DNA of 57,403 nucleotides. Origin: Nitrospira sp. Its GTDB lineage: Bacteria > Nitrospirota > Nitrospiria > Nitrospirales > Nitrospiraceae. The position numbers and the translations under genes were made by a program. Under the pieces are notes generated by a model, which did not search any database, was not told the DNA's origin, and saw only the letters and a program-made list of their open reading frames with translations. This document shows positions 18,241 to 27,148 of this stretch, one piece after another. Where the stretch lies: NCBI GenBank assembly GCA_029194675.1, contig JARFXP010000009.1, positions 1-57,403 on the forward strand, given 5' to 3'. How positions within the stretch are numbered: position 1 is the first letter of the stretch; each line of letters begins with the position of its first letter.

Positions 18241-18603
18241 ATGGCCAATATCTTGATCGTCGACGATGATGCACCGATTAGGGGAGCATTGCGCGACATC
18301 CTTGAAGCAGAGGGTCATAAGATTCGTGAAGCCTCCGACGGCCGGATCGGCCTCATGCTCTATCGCGAAGCACCGGCCGACCTCGTCATCACCGACATCC
18401 TGATGCCGGAGCGCGATGGAATGGAAGTCACGCTCGCGCTGACGCAAGAATTTCTGGATGCCAAAGTCATTGCCATGACCGGTGCTACCGACAACCAGAA
18501 TTTTCTGAACGTTGCCAAGTTATTCGGCGCCCGACGTGTCATTCAGAAACCCTTCACCTCTGACGTCATTCGTCGAGTCGTGCGTTTCACACTTAATCAT
18601 TAG
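18241..18603 (+). CDS. Response regulator, receiver domain only
   Basis: 120-residue CheY-like receiver: acidic pair in LIVDDDAPIRG, phospho-acceptor Asp in LVITDILMPERDG (about Asp53), Thr in IAMTGAT, Lys in VIQKPF. No output domain. ATG 18241 with AGGAGAG at 18231-18237 is preferred to an upstream TTG at 18226. No kinase lies beside it, so it is an orphan unless served by the kinases at 7866-11503. The preceding zinc-ribbon gene is on the same strand. Confidence 0.92.
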   Translation: MANILIVDDDAPIRGALRDILEAEGHKIREASDGRIGLMLYREAPADLVITDILMPERDGMEVTLALTQEFLDAKVIAMTGATDNQNFLNVAKLFGARRVIQKPFTSDVIRRVVRFTLNH

Positions 18604-18665
18604 CCGGATCAATGAGATAAATAGGACAAACTGCGCCAGCCTCGCCTCAGCAAATAGACAGAACC

Positions 18666-20114
18666 TTATCCTAAGCCGTCCTCGACTTTCTCGATGGGTC
18701 GCTGGAGCTCGCGCAGCTGGGTAGGCCACAACGACCCTGCAAGCATACCGATTCCCGCCATCGCAAACCCGATAAGTTGTGGTGGCCAGACATCAGTCGG
18801 CTGGCTGAGTAGCTCCAATGCCAGCCAACTCGTGAGCCCCGCAACAATCGCCCAAAGCGCACCCTGTGTCGTCGCCCGCTTCCAGTAAAGTCCTGCAAAC
18901 AACGGGAAAAAGGCCGCTACCAAGGTTACCTTGTACGTGCTCACGACCAACTTATAAATCGTCGCGTCCGACCACAGCGCAAGAGCCAATACCACCGAGG
19001 CAAATCCCACCAGGACCACGCGCATGAGGCGCAGAAATTCCGAATCGTTCAAGCGTGGTAACACCGGCCTGATGACGTTCTCGCTCAGCGCAACGGACGG
19101 TGCGAGCAGAGTCGCACTGGAGCAACTCATCACCGCAGAAAGAACTGCTCCGAAGAAAATAACCTGCGCCGCGATCGGAGTATGCTGCAACACTAGGGTC
19201 GGCAAGACCAGCTGTGAATCCTGCTCCAACAATGCTCCGAACTTGACAGGCTCAATCAACGTTGCGGCATAGGCGAGAAACATCGGTACAAAACAGAAGG
19301 TAAAATAGAGCGCCGCGCCCAGCAGCGAGCCCCGCACAGCTGTGGGCTCGTCCTTTGCCGATGTGATCCGCTGAAACACATCCTGTTGTGGGATGGAACC
19401 AAGCATCATGGTCATCCAAGCCCCGACGAACGGGACCCAAGCCGTCATCGTGGCCGGTGGGAACAAGTCGAGTTTGCCCGCCTCGGCCGCATGATTGACG
19501 ACCGTGCGCACGCCGCCCGCCAGATCCCCGACGATCGACGCAATATACAAAAGCCCCCCCATGATCACGGAGATCTGAACGAAATCGAGGATCGCCACAG
19601 AGAACATGCCGCCGAACGTCGTATACGTCAGAACAATCACTGCGCCGATCACGATTCCGGTCGACTGGCTGACACTCCCCTCCGTCACGACATTGAGCAC
19701 CAAGCCCAGCACTTTGAATTGGGCCGCGACCCAGCCCAGGTACGAGGCGACGATGCAGAGCGTGCACAACACTTCTACGGTACGGTTGTAGCGGTACCGA
19801 TAGTAATCCCCCACCGTCAGCATATTGAGTCGGTACAGGCGTGGAGCAAAAAAGAGTCCGGCGAGCATCAAACACATGCTTGACCCGAAGGGATCGGCGA
19901 CAACACCGCGCAAGCCTTCTTTGACGAATGTGGCCGAGATACCCAATACGGCTTCCGCGCCGAACCAGGTTGCAAACACGGTCGCCGCCACAACGGCTAA
20001 GGGCAGGCTCCTTCCGGCAACGGCAAAGTCCTTGGAGCTTTGCACACGAGTCGCCGCGAAAAGTCCGATACCGACAGAAAGGAGAAGATAGAGGATGACG
20101 AACCAGAGGACCAC
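18666..20114 (-). CDS. Sodium:solute symporter family protein
   Basis: 482-residue inner-membrane transporter with about 13 hydrophobic helices. SSS-family traits: the N-terminal FAVAGRSLPLAVVAATVFATWFGAEAVLG (a substrate/sodium-site helix), YYRYRYNRTVE after TM3, TTFGGMFSVAILDFVQ, and SIPQQDVFQRITSAKDE. These proteins use the sodium gradient to import solutes such as proline, pantothenate or carboxylates; the substrate cannot be read from sequence. It ends 62 bases from the convergent receiver gene and begins 42 bases downstream of the acyltransferase gene. Confidence 0.92.
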   Translation of the reverse strand: MVLWFVILYLLLSVGIGLFAATRVQSSKDFAVAGRSLPLAVVAATVFATWFGAEAVLGISATFVKEGLRGVVADPFGSSMCLMLAGLFFAPRLYRLNMLTVGDYYRYRYNRTVEVLCTLCIVASYLGWVAAQFKVLGLVLNVVTEGSVSQSTGIVIGAVIVLTYTTFGGMFSVAILDFVQISVIMGGLLYIASIVGDLAGGVRTVVNHAAEAGKLDLFPPATMTAWVPFVGAWMTMMLGSIPQQDVFQRITSAKDEPTAVRGSLLGAALYFTFCFVPMFLAYAATLIEPVKFGALLEQDSQLVLPTLVLQHTPIAAQVIFFGAVLSAVMSCSSATLLAPSVALSENVIRPVLPRLNDSEFLRLMRVVLVGFASVVLALALWSDATIYKLVVSTYKVTLVAAFFPLFAGLYWKRATTQGALWAIVAGLTSWLALELLSQPTDVWPPQLIGFAMAGIGMLAGSLWPTQLRELQRPIEKVEDGLG

Positions 20115-20156
20115 GCGCGAAGGATAAAGCGATCCTGACTTGCAATCAATCGATAT

Positions 20157-22502
20157 TCAAGAAATCTTCTCGCATAGAGGCGGATCATTCGAACATCGGG
20201 GTTGAGGCAGGAGCGAAAGCAATTCCTTCCTGAAAAACCCCGAGCTGGGAATCGGAAGGGCTCCGTTGATCTCGATCACCGTAGCTGATCGATCTTGGGA
20301 ATACGGTTTCTGCTCAAAGTCCCAACGGCTGGCCACTGTGACCCGTGATCCATCACGGCGCACGTGGATGAGCTGCCCTTCCCATCGTCCTTTCGTGCGA
20401 AGCTCCTCCTCGATCACCTCGAGCGGGACAGGGAAAACCGTCTTGAGCAGTTGATGGGAAGTCGTCCCCAGTGCATCTTGGGGCTCCCATCCATACAGCT
20501 TCTTGGCCCCTTCACTCCAGTATCGGATCGTACCATCTAGATTGCGAACCATGAGCGCATCGGTCGAAGGGCTGCGGTCTTTCTTCGGCTTATCCTGACC
20601 CCTACGCGGCTGCTCTGGATCGATTCCTGACAAGAGACTAGAGGTCACTTCTGCCAGGAGCGCGGAGCCTGGCATCGTTAAATGAACAGTATCCCAAAAA
20701 TAAAACACTCCTTCCTTTGCAACTGTGCACCCATTCTTTGAGCAGAATAATTGAGTGGCATCAATAAACTCAAAGCCAAACTTAGACGCTTCTTCGCTGA
20801 GAGCCGCATTGACAGCGTCAAGAGCATCTGCTTCCACCTCCAGATTGCTCGGCACTTCCATCCCGAGGTTTTCCAGCCTGTACACATACCTATGAATATT
20901 TATGGAGAGTGACGCCGGCTGAGAATAGACGATCACTCGCTTCTCTTTCAGCTTCTTGAACAGACCATCGAGCTTGGCCCTGAATTCTTTATCGCCAAGC
21001 TTCTCATACGTCTTCAGCCAACTACTTGATACAATAATCCCATCCATGTGATTGTTTGGGACATATTCATCCACAAACCAGTTATAGAAATCTGCACACC
21101 GCGCGTCATTTCCACTGCGTATTGCCCGACAAGAAGCTCCGGTGAGCTGAATGATGGCATTCTCGCCGAATACGCGTACAAGACCTGGGTATAAACTCGC
21201 CGCAAGGCTGTCTCCAAACAGTGCGTAGACCTTCGAAGGTTGAGGGCGTCCTCCATCTGTCCGAATAGCCGACGGTTGCACCAAGTCACAATGATTCTGT
21301 AAAAGCGTTTCAAAGGTCTGTTCCGGATCAAATAAGCACGTATGCAGCCGAGAGAGCACATCAGCATCACGGTTCAATCTACTGTGAGACTCTGCTGTAG
21401 TCAGCTGCAGACCGACTGCGCACACGACTAGGGCGGCTGCAGAAACGAACGAGAATCTCCACACCCATCGTTTCGTGATCGTATTCTGTTGACGAAATGG
21501 CCGTTCGACATAACGCCACGTTACGTAAGCCAGACCGAACGTGAGAACGACGATAAGCGCAAGAACCGCATCATGAGGCTCAGTGAAACTTCTATGGCGA
21601 GCGAACGACAACAACGGCTGATGCCATAGATAGGCGCTATAGCTGACAAGGCCCACACCAACTAACACTCTATTAACCAACAACCGCCCGACCAAGGTTC
21701 CGGGAAAAGCAAACACGATAATCAAACCAGCGCCGACTGTCGGTATCAAAGCTGAGAAACCTGGGAAAGGCGTCTCTTTATTAAAAGTCAGGACCCCTAA
21801 TGCGATCGATCCGAGCCCGACAAGGCTGAGTATTTGATGGAGCACCGGAGGGAACTGGCCACGCTCCTTCCGTTCCAGGTAGAAAGCGATGAGTGAACCC
21901 ATCGCCAATTCCCATGCACGAGTTGGCAGCAAAAAAAACGCCGCATCTGGTTTCCTGCTGATCGCATACTCAGCAAGCGCAAGACTGAAGACCGCCATGA
22001 TCGTCAGAAACACTACAATTCTCTTTCGCCCCAACTGCCACGCAAACATCAGAACAATCGGAAACAGGAGGTAAAACTGTTCTTCTACCCCCAAACTCCA
22101 CGTATGGAGCAGCGGCTTTAACTCCGTTTCTGCGTCGAAGTAATCACTTTGCCGCCAGAAGAAGATATTCGACGCAAATACCAAACCAGCCATGACGCTT
22201 TTCGACAATTCCTTTGCATCGCTTGGCATGAGCCACAACCAAGCAAAAGGCAAGCACGACGCCATGACCAAGTACAACGCGGGCAAAATACGCCGTGCGC
22301 GTCGCTCATAGAAATTTAGAATTGAAAACCGTCCGGCCTCAAGGTCCGCAAGAATAATCGTGGTAATCAAGTACCCGCTGATGACAAAGAAAATGTCCAC
22401 GCCAACAAAGCCGCCGCTAAAAAGTTTGAACCCAGCGTGGAATAATATGACTGGAATGACGGCGACTGCTCGCAAGCCATCTATTTCAGGACGGTAACGC
22501 AC
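20157..22502 (-). CDS. Acyltransferase-3 / SGNH / PAS fusion protein
   Basis: 781-residue membrane O-acyltransferase. Residues 1-345: acyltransferase-3 domain with about ten helices, starting RPEIDGLRAVAVIPVILFHAG (His22 catalytic candidate) and containing FYERRARRILPAL and WSLGVEEQFYLLFP. Residues about 420-640: SGNH hydrolase-like domain with ALFGDSLAAS (Ser432) and FWDTVHLT (Asp604, His607), as in OafA-type enzymes that O-acetylate cell-surface glycans. Residues about 655-760: a PAS-like domain (MVRNLDGTIRYWSEGAKKLYGW then WEGQLIHVRRDGS). The start is GTG at 22502. A PAS unit at the end of this enzyme is unusual. Confidence 0.9.
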   Translation of the reverse strand: MRYRPEIDGLRAVAVIPVILFHAGFKLFSGGFVGVDIFFVISGYLITTIILADLEAGRFSILNFYERRARRILPALYLVMASCLPFAWLWLMPSDAKELSKSVMAGLVFASNIFFWRQSDYFDAETELKPLLHTWSLGVEEQFYLLFPIVLMFAWQLGRKRIVVFLTIMAVFSLALAEYAISRKPDAAFFLLPTRAWELAMGSLIAFYLERKERGQFPPVLHQILSLVGLGSIALGVLTFNKETPFPGFSALIPTVGAGLIIVFAFPGTLVGRLLVNRVLVGVGLVSYSAYLWHQPLLSFARHRSFTEPHDAVLALIVVLTFGLAYVTWRYVERPFRQQNTITKRWVWRFSFVSAAALVVCAVGLQLTTAESHSRLNRDADVLSRLHTCLFDPEQTFETLLQNHCDLVQPSAIRTDGGRPQPSKVYALFGDSLAASLYPGLVRVFGENAIIQLTGASCRAIRSGNDARCADFYNWFVDEYVPNNHMDGIIVSSSWLKTYEKLGDKEFRAKLDGLFKKLKEKRVIVYSQPASLSINIHRYVYRLENLGMEVPSNLEVEADALDAVNAALSEEASKFGFEFIDATQLFCSKNGCTVAKEGVFYFWDTVHLTMPGSALLAEVTSSLLSGIDPEQPRRGQDKPKKDRSPSTDALMVRNLDGTIRYWSEGAKKLYGWEPQDALGTTSHQLLKTVFPVPLEVIEEELRTKGRWEGQLIHVRRDGSRVTVASRWDFEQKPYSQDRSATVIEINGALPIPSSGFFRKELLSLLPQPRCSNDPPLCEKIS

Positions 22503-23149
22503 TCACATGATCCTGTTGCTTGCCTGAACCGACTGAAAGTGCTTACTCATAAGTTTGGAAAGTGGTCTACTCTTGACGTTCATCGACAGTCTCGTCGAGA
22601 AACCGAAGGCAACACTTTCAATATTTCTGCGGGTTATTGCGGAGTGACGCCCATGAACGGCGGAGAGGATTTTCGCTAAACGCGATTTTGGGAGATCTTC
22701 ATGTCAGCGTGATCCTCGGAGCGAGCGTTTTCGGTTTTTCGTGTCTGGCTTCACACTTAGCATCCCTGGTAAGTCATCGTCTAACACTGTATAGCCCTCA
22801 GGGGCTTCAAAATCTACGCATACCTTTTCAAAACACTCGAATGAAATACCACCAACGCCTAAACCGACGTGCAGCTTAGGAACATTGAACTGTTCGGTCT
22901 ACTCGTAAACACCGGAGGTGGTATCCGAAACATACCCAATGAAAATGACAAAGTCAAAGGAGTCGCTTCATGACATCGTATGAGGAAGCCATACCATGCT
23001 TATAAGTGCGGTGGACAGCCGATGCCGACTTCAAATGCAGGAGATGGACTGACTTGCGGGACGAATCAAGGCGTGCGCCGGACCGTACCTGACGTATTTA
23101 GGCTCACTGACCCACGCGATGCGATGCTGGGCTCTGCCCCCAAGGCAAC
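22503..23149. other. Long intergenic stretch, no recognisable gene
   Basis: About 650 bases between the acyltransferase and the PilZ-like gene. Short open frames (22637-22879 plus, 23119-23364 plus) have no family resemblance or ribosome site. I see no RNA gene, insertion-sequence end or repeat. Confidence 0.5.
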
Positions 23150-23587
23150 TTAGAATACCCCGTATCGAGAAGCTCCAAATACCAGACGGCACCCCACGAG
23201 AAAAAGTTCACCGTGAGACTCAACTGGTAGTATTTTTGTCCACTGCACTTCGTACAGGCTCAAGGAATATTCCCATCGAGTTTCAGCAATATGGAGTTCC
23301 AATAGCTGCCGCTTTTGAGGCTGGCCACCCATCATCACGAGGATCCCATGCGCACTCCTATTGATGCAGTACACCTCACCCTGTTCAATGGTCGCTTGCT
23401 CTCCATCGAGCGATTCGCATAGGCTATACGCACACACTTTTTGTTCGCTCACCCGCATCTCTCGCCGTCGTGAAGGAAATGAAGCCCCCACCTCTTTACG
23501 GACACCGACCACAGCGTCTTCAGCGTTCAGATTCCGCCCGCGGCGCATAGGCGATTCATGGATGACTTGGTTCGATCCAATGTTCAT
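23150..23587 (-). CDS. PilZ-like domain protein
   Basis: 145-residue soluble protein. After a variable N-terminal 38 residues comes RRREMRVSEQKVCAYSLCES, then GEVYCINRSAHGILVMMG and, near the C terminus, GELFLVGCRLVFG. The basic RxxxR-like start plus a (D/N)xSxxG-like block (NRSAHG) is the layout of PilZ domains, which bind cyclic di-GMP; the match is partial, so ligand binding is uncertain. The start is ATG 23587, with GGAGG six bases upstream. A possible sigma-54 element lies at 23628-23643. Confidence 0.65.
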   Translation of the reverse strand: MNIGSNQVIHESPMRRGRNLNAEDAVVGVRKEVGASFPSRRREMRVSEQKVCAYSLCESLDGEQATIEQGEVYCINRSAHGILVMMGGQPQKRQLLELHIAETRWEYSLSLYEVQWTKILPVESHGELFLVGCRLVFGASRYGVF

Positions 23588-23627
23588 GATGCCTCCAACA
23601 AATCAAACAACAGCTGCAGAGGGAAAA

Positions 23628-23643
23628 AGCAATTGGCATACCT
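23628..23643 (-). promoter_or_regulatory. Possible sigma-54 (-24/-12) element for the PilZ-like gene
   Basis: On the minus strand the sequence caGGTATGCCAATTGCtt has GG and GC ten bases apart and TTGC at -12, though the -24 part (GGTATG) is weaker than GGCACG. It lies about 40 bases before the ATG. Confidence 0.35.
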
Positions 23644-23840
23644 GAGCATTTATTAATGCGCGTGCGGATTTCTGAAGAATCCTCTTCAAATTCCTGGTTT
23701 AGGAACGTATTGAAACTGAACAGCGAAGGGATATGGATTCACTATTTCGATGTATTGCGATGATAGCCTGTTGATTCTACGTACAATTTCGCAGTGAAGG
23801 TGAAAGCATACACGTTGGGATGATCATCCTTCACCAGAAG

Positions 23841-23860
23841 GTAGGGCTACGTAGGGCTAC
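23841..23860. repeat. Tandem 10-bp direct repeat
   Basis: GTAGGGCTAC occurs twice without a gap, followed by a related AGAGGGCTGT. It lies in the gap after dinB and has no assigned role. Confidence 0.6.
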
Positions 23861-23943
23861 AGAGGGCTGTGAACGGGATAGTCGGTCAGGTCAGATGTTT
23901 TGGCCTACATCCTGTGCGGAAAGACAGCTGTCGAGGTCTGGGT

Positions 23944-25062
23944 CTAACTAAAAAATCGATCCAGTAACCCTGCAGGATTCGCCTCACAGCTCAACTTCTC
24001 CACCCGAAGGCCAAGCAAGCGGATGAGTTTTCGCTGCGGGTTTTCACGCTGATCGAGAAAAGGCAGCATCAGCCTCATGGCCTCGCGCCTCAATACTGCC
24101 CGCTCATCGGTCGCCATCGCCAGTGTATGGGCGCGTGACTTGGTCACAAAATCCGCGAAGCGAACCGTCAGCACGACGGTTCGAAAAGAATGAAATCCCT
24201 CGCGATGCAGGCTATCACTCACGCCTCGAACAAGTCCATCGAGTTGATTGAGAAGCGTATGACTGTCGAGCGTGTCGGATTCGAACGTTTCCTGCTCCCC
24301 GATGGATTTTGGCTCCGAATATTCCTCGACCGGTGAGTCATCCCGTGCTCGAACCTTCTCATAGAGAGCTACGCCGCGTTTCCCCAAGAGGGCTTCGAGT
24401 TGATGGAGAGTCAGTGCTCTTAGATCCTTGACAATCTTGATATTTTTTGCGTTCAGCATGCCTTCGGTTTTGGGTCCAATACCGGGGATGACCCGGATCG
24501 AGAGTGGAGCCAGAAACGCCTCGGCCTTCTGCTCGCGGACGACCGTGAGTCCGTCAGGCTTCCGGTATCCTGAAGCGATTTTGGCGATCAACTTATTCGG
24601 CCCAATCCCGATTGAGGCAGTCAGTCGTTCCTCCGAATGGATCGCCTCTTTCAGACGGCAACCTAGGCGTTCGGCTTCTTCATACGATCCTGTCCAACTC
24701 ATGTCGCCGTAGGCTTCATCTATACTGGCTTGTTCCACACGAGGAATGAATCGTCGTACAATCCGCATCACCTTCTCCGAAACCCTTGCATACTTTTGCA
24801 TGTCGACCGAGACAAAGGTCACCGGCGGCTTCCCCGCCCGGCGAGCGGCCTCAGAGAAGCGCCACGCAGTGGAGATTGGCGTCGCCGAGTGAATACCGTA
24901 CGCACGCGCCAGATAGTTCGATGTGGCGGCGACCCCGCGGCCCTTTCCGCCCAGCGGGTCCGCGCCGACGACGAGGGGGACCCCACGAAAGGCTGGAGTA
25001 TCGCGCTCTTCAATCGCCGCGAAGAACGCATCCATATCTAAGTGAGTGATAATCCTGATCAC
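23944..25062 (-). CDS. dinB: DNA polymerase IV (Y family)
   Basis: 372-residue error-prone translesion polymerase. Catalytic carboxylates: Asp9 in THLDMDAFFA and Asp115/Glu116 in QASIDEAYGD; the aromatic steric gate is in DAFFA. SNYLARAYGI is the finger motif, TASIGIGPNKLIAKIAS the palm motif, and IPGIGPKTEGML the helix-hairpin-helix thumb. The little-finger domain fills the C-terminal 130 residues. The extreme C terminus (GLLDRFFS) lacks a clear QLxLF clamp motif, though DRFF may serve. The gene stands alone. Confidence 0.95.
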   Translation of the reverse strand: MIRIITHLDMDAFFAAIEERDTPAFRGVPLVVGADPLGGKGRGVAATSNYLARAYGIHSATPISTAWRFSEAARRAGKPPVTFVSVDMQKYARVSEKVMRIVRRFIPRVEQASIDEAYGDMSWTGSYEEAERLGCRLKEAIHSEERLTASIGIGPNKLIAKIASGYRKPDGLTVVREQKAEAFLAPLSIRVIPGIGPKTEGMLNAKNIKIVKDLRALTLHQLEALLGKRGVALYEKVRARDDSPVEEYSEPKSIGEQETFESDTLDSHTLLNQLDGLVRGVSDSLHREGFHSFRTVVLTVRFADFVTKSRAHTLAMATDERAVLRREAMRLMLPFLDQRENPQRKLIRLLGLRVEKLSCEANPAGLLDRFFS

Positions 25063-25250
25063 TTTTTACCTCGTGTTGCCCTGGGTATCGAAAAAAGGGG
25101 GACAAACCCACAGAAAAAGCACCCTCATAATAGGGAGTTCTATCATTTCCACCGTAGCTTTTCGCACCAGGGGTGACGTACAATCGCCTCTAAGCTAGGA
25201 GGAAGACGGTTAAGTTACACGATCGTTGCTCACAAGTCAGAGCCATCAAC

Positions 25251-25270
25251 GAGAGGAGGCGAGAGGAGGC
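25251..25270 (+). repeat. Tandem duplicated Shine-Dalgarno decamer
   Basis: GAGAGGAGGC occurs twice in tandem immediately before the 62-residue membrane protein gene. The second copy sits at the correct spacing (six bases) before ATG 25276; the first is a spare. Confidence 0.6.
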
Positions 25271-25275
25271 AAGTC

Positions 25276-25464
25276 ATGGGCTTTCGTTGGTTCAATATCA
25301 TCGGATTTCTGATGTTGCTCTTTGCTCTCTTCTTGAATGAGGTGGTGTACTTAAACGTGTGGTACGACCTCAATTTCTTCACCGTGATCGTTCCGGCTAT
25401 CTTGTACCTCGGTGTTGCACTGTGGCTCTCTGTGTGGAGAGGGCCCGGTCGTCAGGACGCATGA
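25276..25464 (+). CDS. Two-helix mini membrane protein, copy 1
   Basis: 62 residues: two hydrophobic helices (FNIIGFLMLLFALFLNEV and IVPAILYLGVALWLSVW) linked by the loop YLNVWYDLNFF, with a short polar tail. ATG 25276 has a duplicated GAGAGGAGGC in front. The next gene is a clear paralogue (WYDL loop, identical helix order). The function is not known; the pair may form a small inner-membrane complex. Confidence 0.78.
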   Translation: MGFRWFNIIGFLMLLFALFLNEVVYLNVWYDLNFFTVIVPAILYLGVALWLSVWRGPGRQDA

Positions 25465-25531
25465 TGTCATTCACCCACATAAGAGTTCATGGGACGCAGG
25501 GCAAAGGCCATCACTAGAAAGGAGACAATCC

Positions 25532-25720
25532 ATGGGCATGAGCTTTATCAATTGGGTTGGATTCGTTATGCTGCTGCTCGCGCTGCTTCTCAATGAGGCC
25601 TTCCTCGGGATAAACGCCTGGTACGACCTCCACATAGTGGCGATTCTTGCGGGTGTGGTGTGGCTGGTTGTTGCAGCCGCATTATCCATGTGGCCAAACC
25701 CAAGAGATAAGAATGCTTGA
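25532..25720 (+). CDS. Two-helix mini membrane protein, copy 2
   Basis: 62 residues, paralogous to the previous gene: FINWVGFVMLLLALLLNEAF, the loop NAWYDLHIV, a second helix AGVVWLVVAAALSMW and a polar tail (PNPRDKNA). The start is ATG 25532 with AAGGAG at 25519-25524; the longer frame from 25412 overlaps the preceding gene. Conserved features are the LLNE at the end of helix 1 and the WYDL in the loop. Tandem duplication of a short gene, both copies with intact ribosome sites. Confidence 0.78.
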   Translation: MGMSFINWVGFVMLLLALLLNEAFLGINAWYDLHIVAILAGVVWLVVAAALSMWPNPRDKNA

Positions 25721-25831
25721 TCGATAGGTTTCCTGCCTCGACAACGATAGAGCGTACAGGTCACGGTACGTCTACTGGGATTTCCGACCGTGAATTTTGC
25801 TCAACGTGCGAAAAAATAAGGAACTGTATCT

Positions 25832-26422
25832 TCACGGATTGCCCTTCACGCCAAGAAAACACTCATATGTGTGGTCATTCACCATGCCAACTGCCTGCAT
25901 ATAGGCATAAATGATCGTACTGCCCACAAAACGGAAGCCGCGTTTTTTCAGGTCCCTCGATAGCGCATCACTCTCAGCCGTCGTGGGAGGAATCTCTTTC
26001 CGATTTTTCCACCGATTGATCTTCGCCTTGCCATCGACGAATCGCCAGACATAGCCGTCAAATGATCCAAACTCCTTCTGCACGACCAGAAAGGCTTGCG
26101 CGTTTGTTACAGCCGCCTCGATCTTCAATCGATTGCGGATAATACCCGCGTCTTTCAGCAGTACAGCCTTCTTCCGAGGTGTAAACCGGGCAACTTCGAC
26201 TGGATCAAATCCGATAAAGGCTCTGCGATATCCTTCGCGACGCAGCAGAATCGTCTCCCATGTCAGACCCGCCTGAGCCCCTTCGAGCACAAGCATCTCG
26301 AAGTGTTTTCGATCATCATGCACCGGCACACTCCATTCTTCATCGTGGTACCGAATGAGATGCGGTTTCAGACCGACCCAGCCGCACCGAGTCTTTTCGT
26401 CTGATACGGTCATCGCTTGCAC
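25832..26422 (-). CDS. tag: DNA-3-methyladenine glycosylase I
   Basis: 196-residue base-excision repair enzyme that removes 3-methyladenine. Seen: RCGWVGLKPHLIRYHDEEWSVP at the N terminus (Cys13, His26 candidates for the zinc snap), FEMLVLEGAQAGLTWETILLRR, and near the C terminus FVGSTIIYAYMQAVGMVNDH with TYEC, supplying the other His/Cys zinc ligands. Full family length. Translation may start at the first ATG or at the third codon later (MTVSDEK). It stands alone on the minus strand. Confidence 0.95.
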   Translation of the reverse strand: MQAMTVSDEKTRCGWVGLKPHLIRYHDEEWSVPVHDDRKHFEMLVLEGAQAGLTWETILLRREGYRRAFIGFDPVEVARFTPRKKAVLLKDAGIIRNRLKIEAAVTNAQAFLVVQKEFGSFDGYVWRFVDGKAKINRWKNRKEIPPTTAESDALSRDLKKRGFRFVGSTIIYAYMQAVGMVNDHTYECFLGVKGNP

Positions 26423-26597
26423 TCAGGCATCTAGTGAACCAATGGATAGATTTGCCGGCGGCAATTGTAGAAGCACCCGGACAAGATCGCAATGAAAGTT
26501 TCCACAAGAAAACCAGCGGTGCACATCAAGGATTGATCTCCCCCGTATGAATCAACTATGATCCTTCTATATCCACCAACCAGACGAAGATTTCACT

Positions 26598-26810
26598 ATG
26601 ACGACCATGGACATTGAAAAAGAAATGGTAACCCCCTGCCGACAGGGGCAAGAATCAAGAGGCGATCAATCGCTTCTACGCACAGAATGTCGAGAGTGTC
26701 GAGGCTGGCGCGATGCCCGGCATTGGTCGGGTCCAAAGGGTATCAAGGCCGTCAAGGGAAAGAGCCAATGGAAGGTCACCAAGGAAGAATTGTTCCACGA
26801 GATGTCCTGA
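26598..26810 (+). pseudogene. SnoaL-like (NTF2-fold) remnant with compensating indels
   Basis: The open frame itself looks like nonsense in the middle, but shifting one base at the GGGG run (26645-26648) gives KNQEAINRFYAQNVESVEAG and AMPGIGRV; shifting back at AAA (26735-26737) gives KGIKAVKGKSQW. Together these form the first half of an NTF2-like/SnoaL-like protein. After KSQW the expected WYD continuation is missing and the frame ends at 26810. The protein is therefore truncated and doubly frameshifted, in both cases at homopolymers. Confidence 0.65.
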
Positions 26811-26847
26811 CTCTTACTAACCCAACCCCCAACCAGAGGAGGAAATC

Positions 26848-27054
26848 ATGGCAGACAAACAGTACAAGCAGCTTGGATGTCTGGACGTGCAACCGTCGGG
26901 CGGCTGCGGATTCCAGGTGCGGGCGGAGACGGAGGCGGAACTGATGCAGTTGGTCGCCACCCACGCCAAGCAATGTCATAAGTTGGATTCGATTCCACCA
27001 GAAATGGCCGCCCAAGTGAAGGCCGCGATCAAGACCGTGCCGGTCACGGTCTAA
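26848..27054 (+). CDS. DUF1059 family small protein
   Basis: 68-residue protein. Typical DUF1059 layout: YKQLGCLDVQPSGGCGFQVRAETEAELMQLVATHAKQCH, with Cys residues in GCLDV, GGCGF and QCH that could bind a metal, then a helical tail IPPEMAAQVKAAIK. AGGAGG precedes the ATG by seven bases. Its role is not established. It follows the broken SnoaL-like gene by 37 bases and precedes a terminator-like hairpin. Confidence 0.85.
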   Translation: MADKQYKQLGCLDVQPSGGCGFQVRAETEAELMQLVATHAKQCHKLDSIPPEMAAQVKAAIKTVPVTV

Positions 27055-27073
27055 GAGCGTTTATGATGATGAA

Positions 27074-27118
27074 GAGAGGGACTTCCCAGCCTCCAACAGG
27101 TGGCGGGAAGCCCCTCTC
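27074..27118 (+). terminator. Hairpin after the DUF1059 gene
   Basis: 14-bp stem with one mismatch (27074-27087 with 27105-27118) and a 17-base loop, 19 bases after the stop. No T tract follows, so it may protect mRNA ends or attenuate rather than terminate. Confidence 0.5.
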
Positions 27119-27148
27119 GAAATTCACCCGTTTGGCCAAGGAGGACAT

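Noticed and set aside
19252..20145. Minus-strand 297-codon frame within the symporter gene
   Set aside because: Shadow of the symporter in a shifted frame; Arg/Cys-rich without domains.
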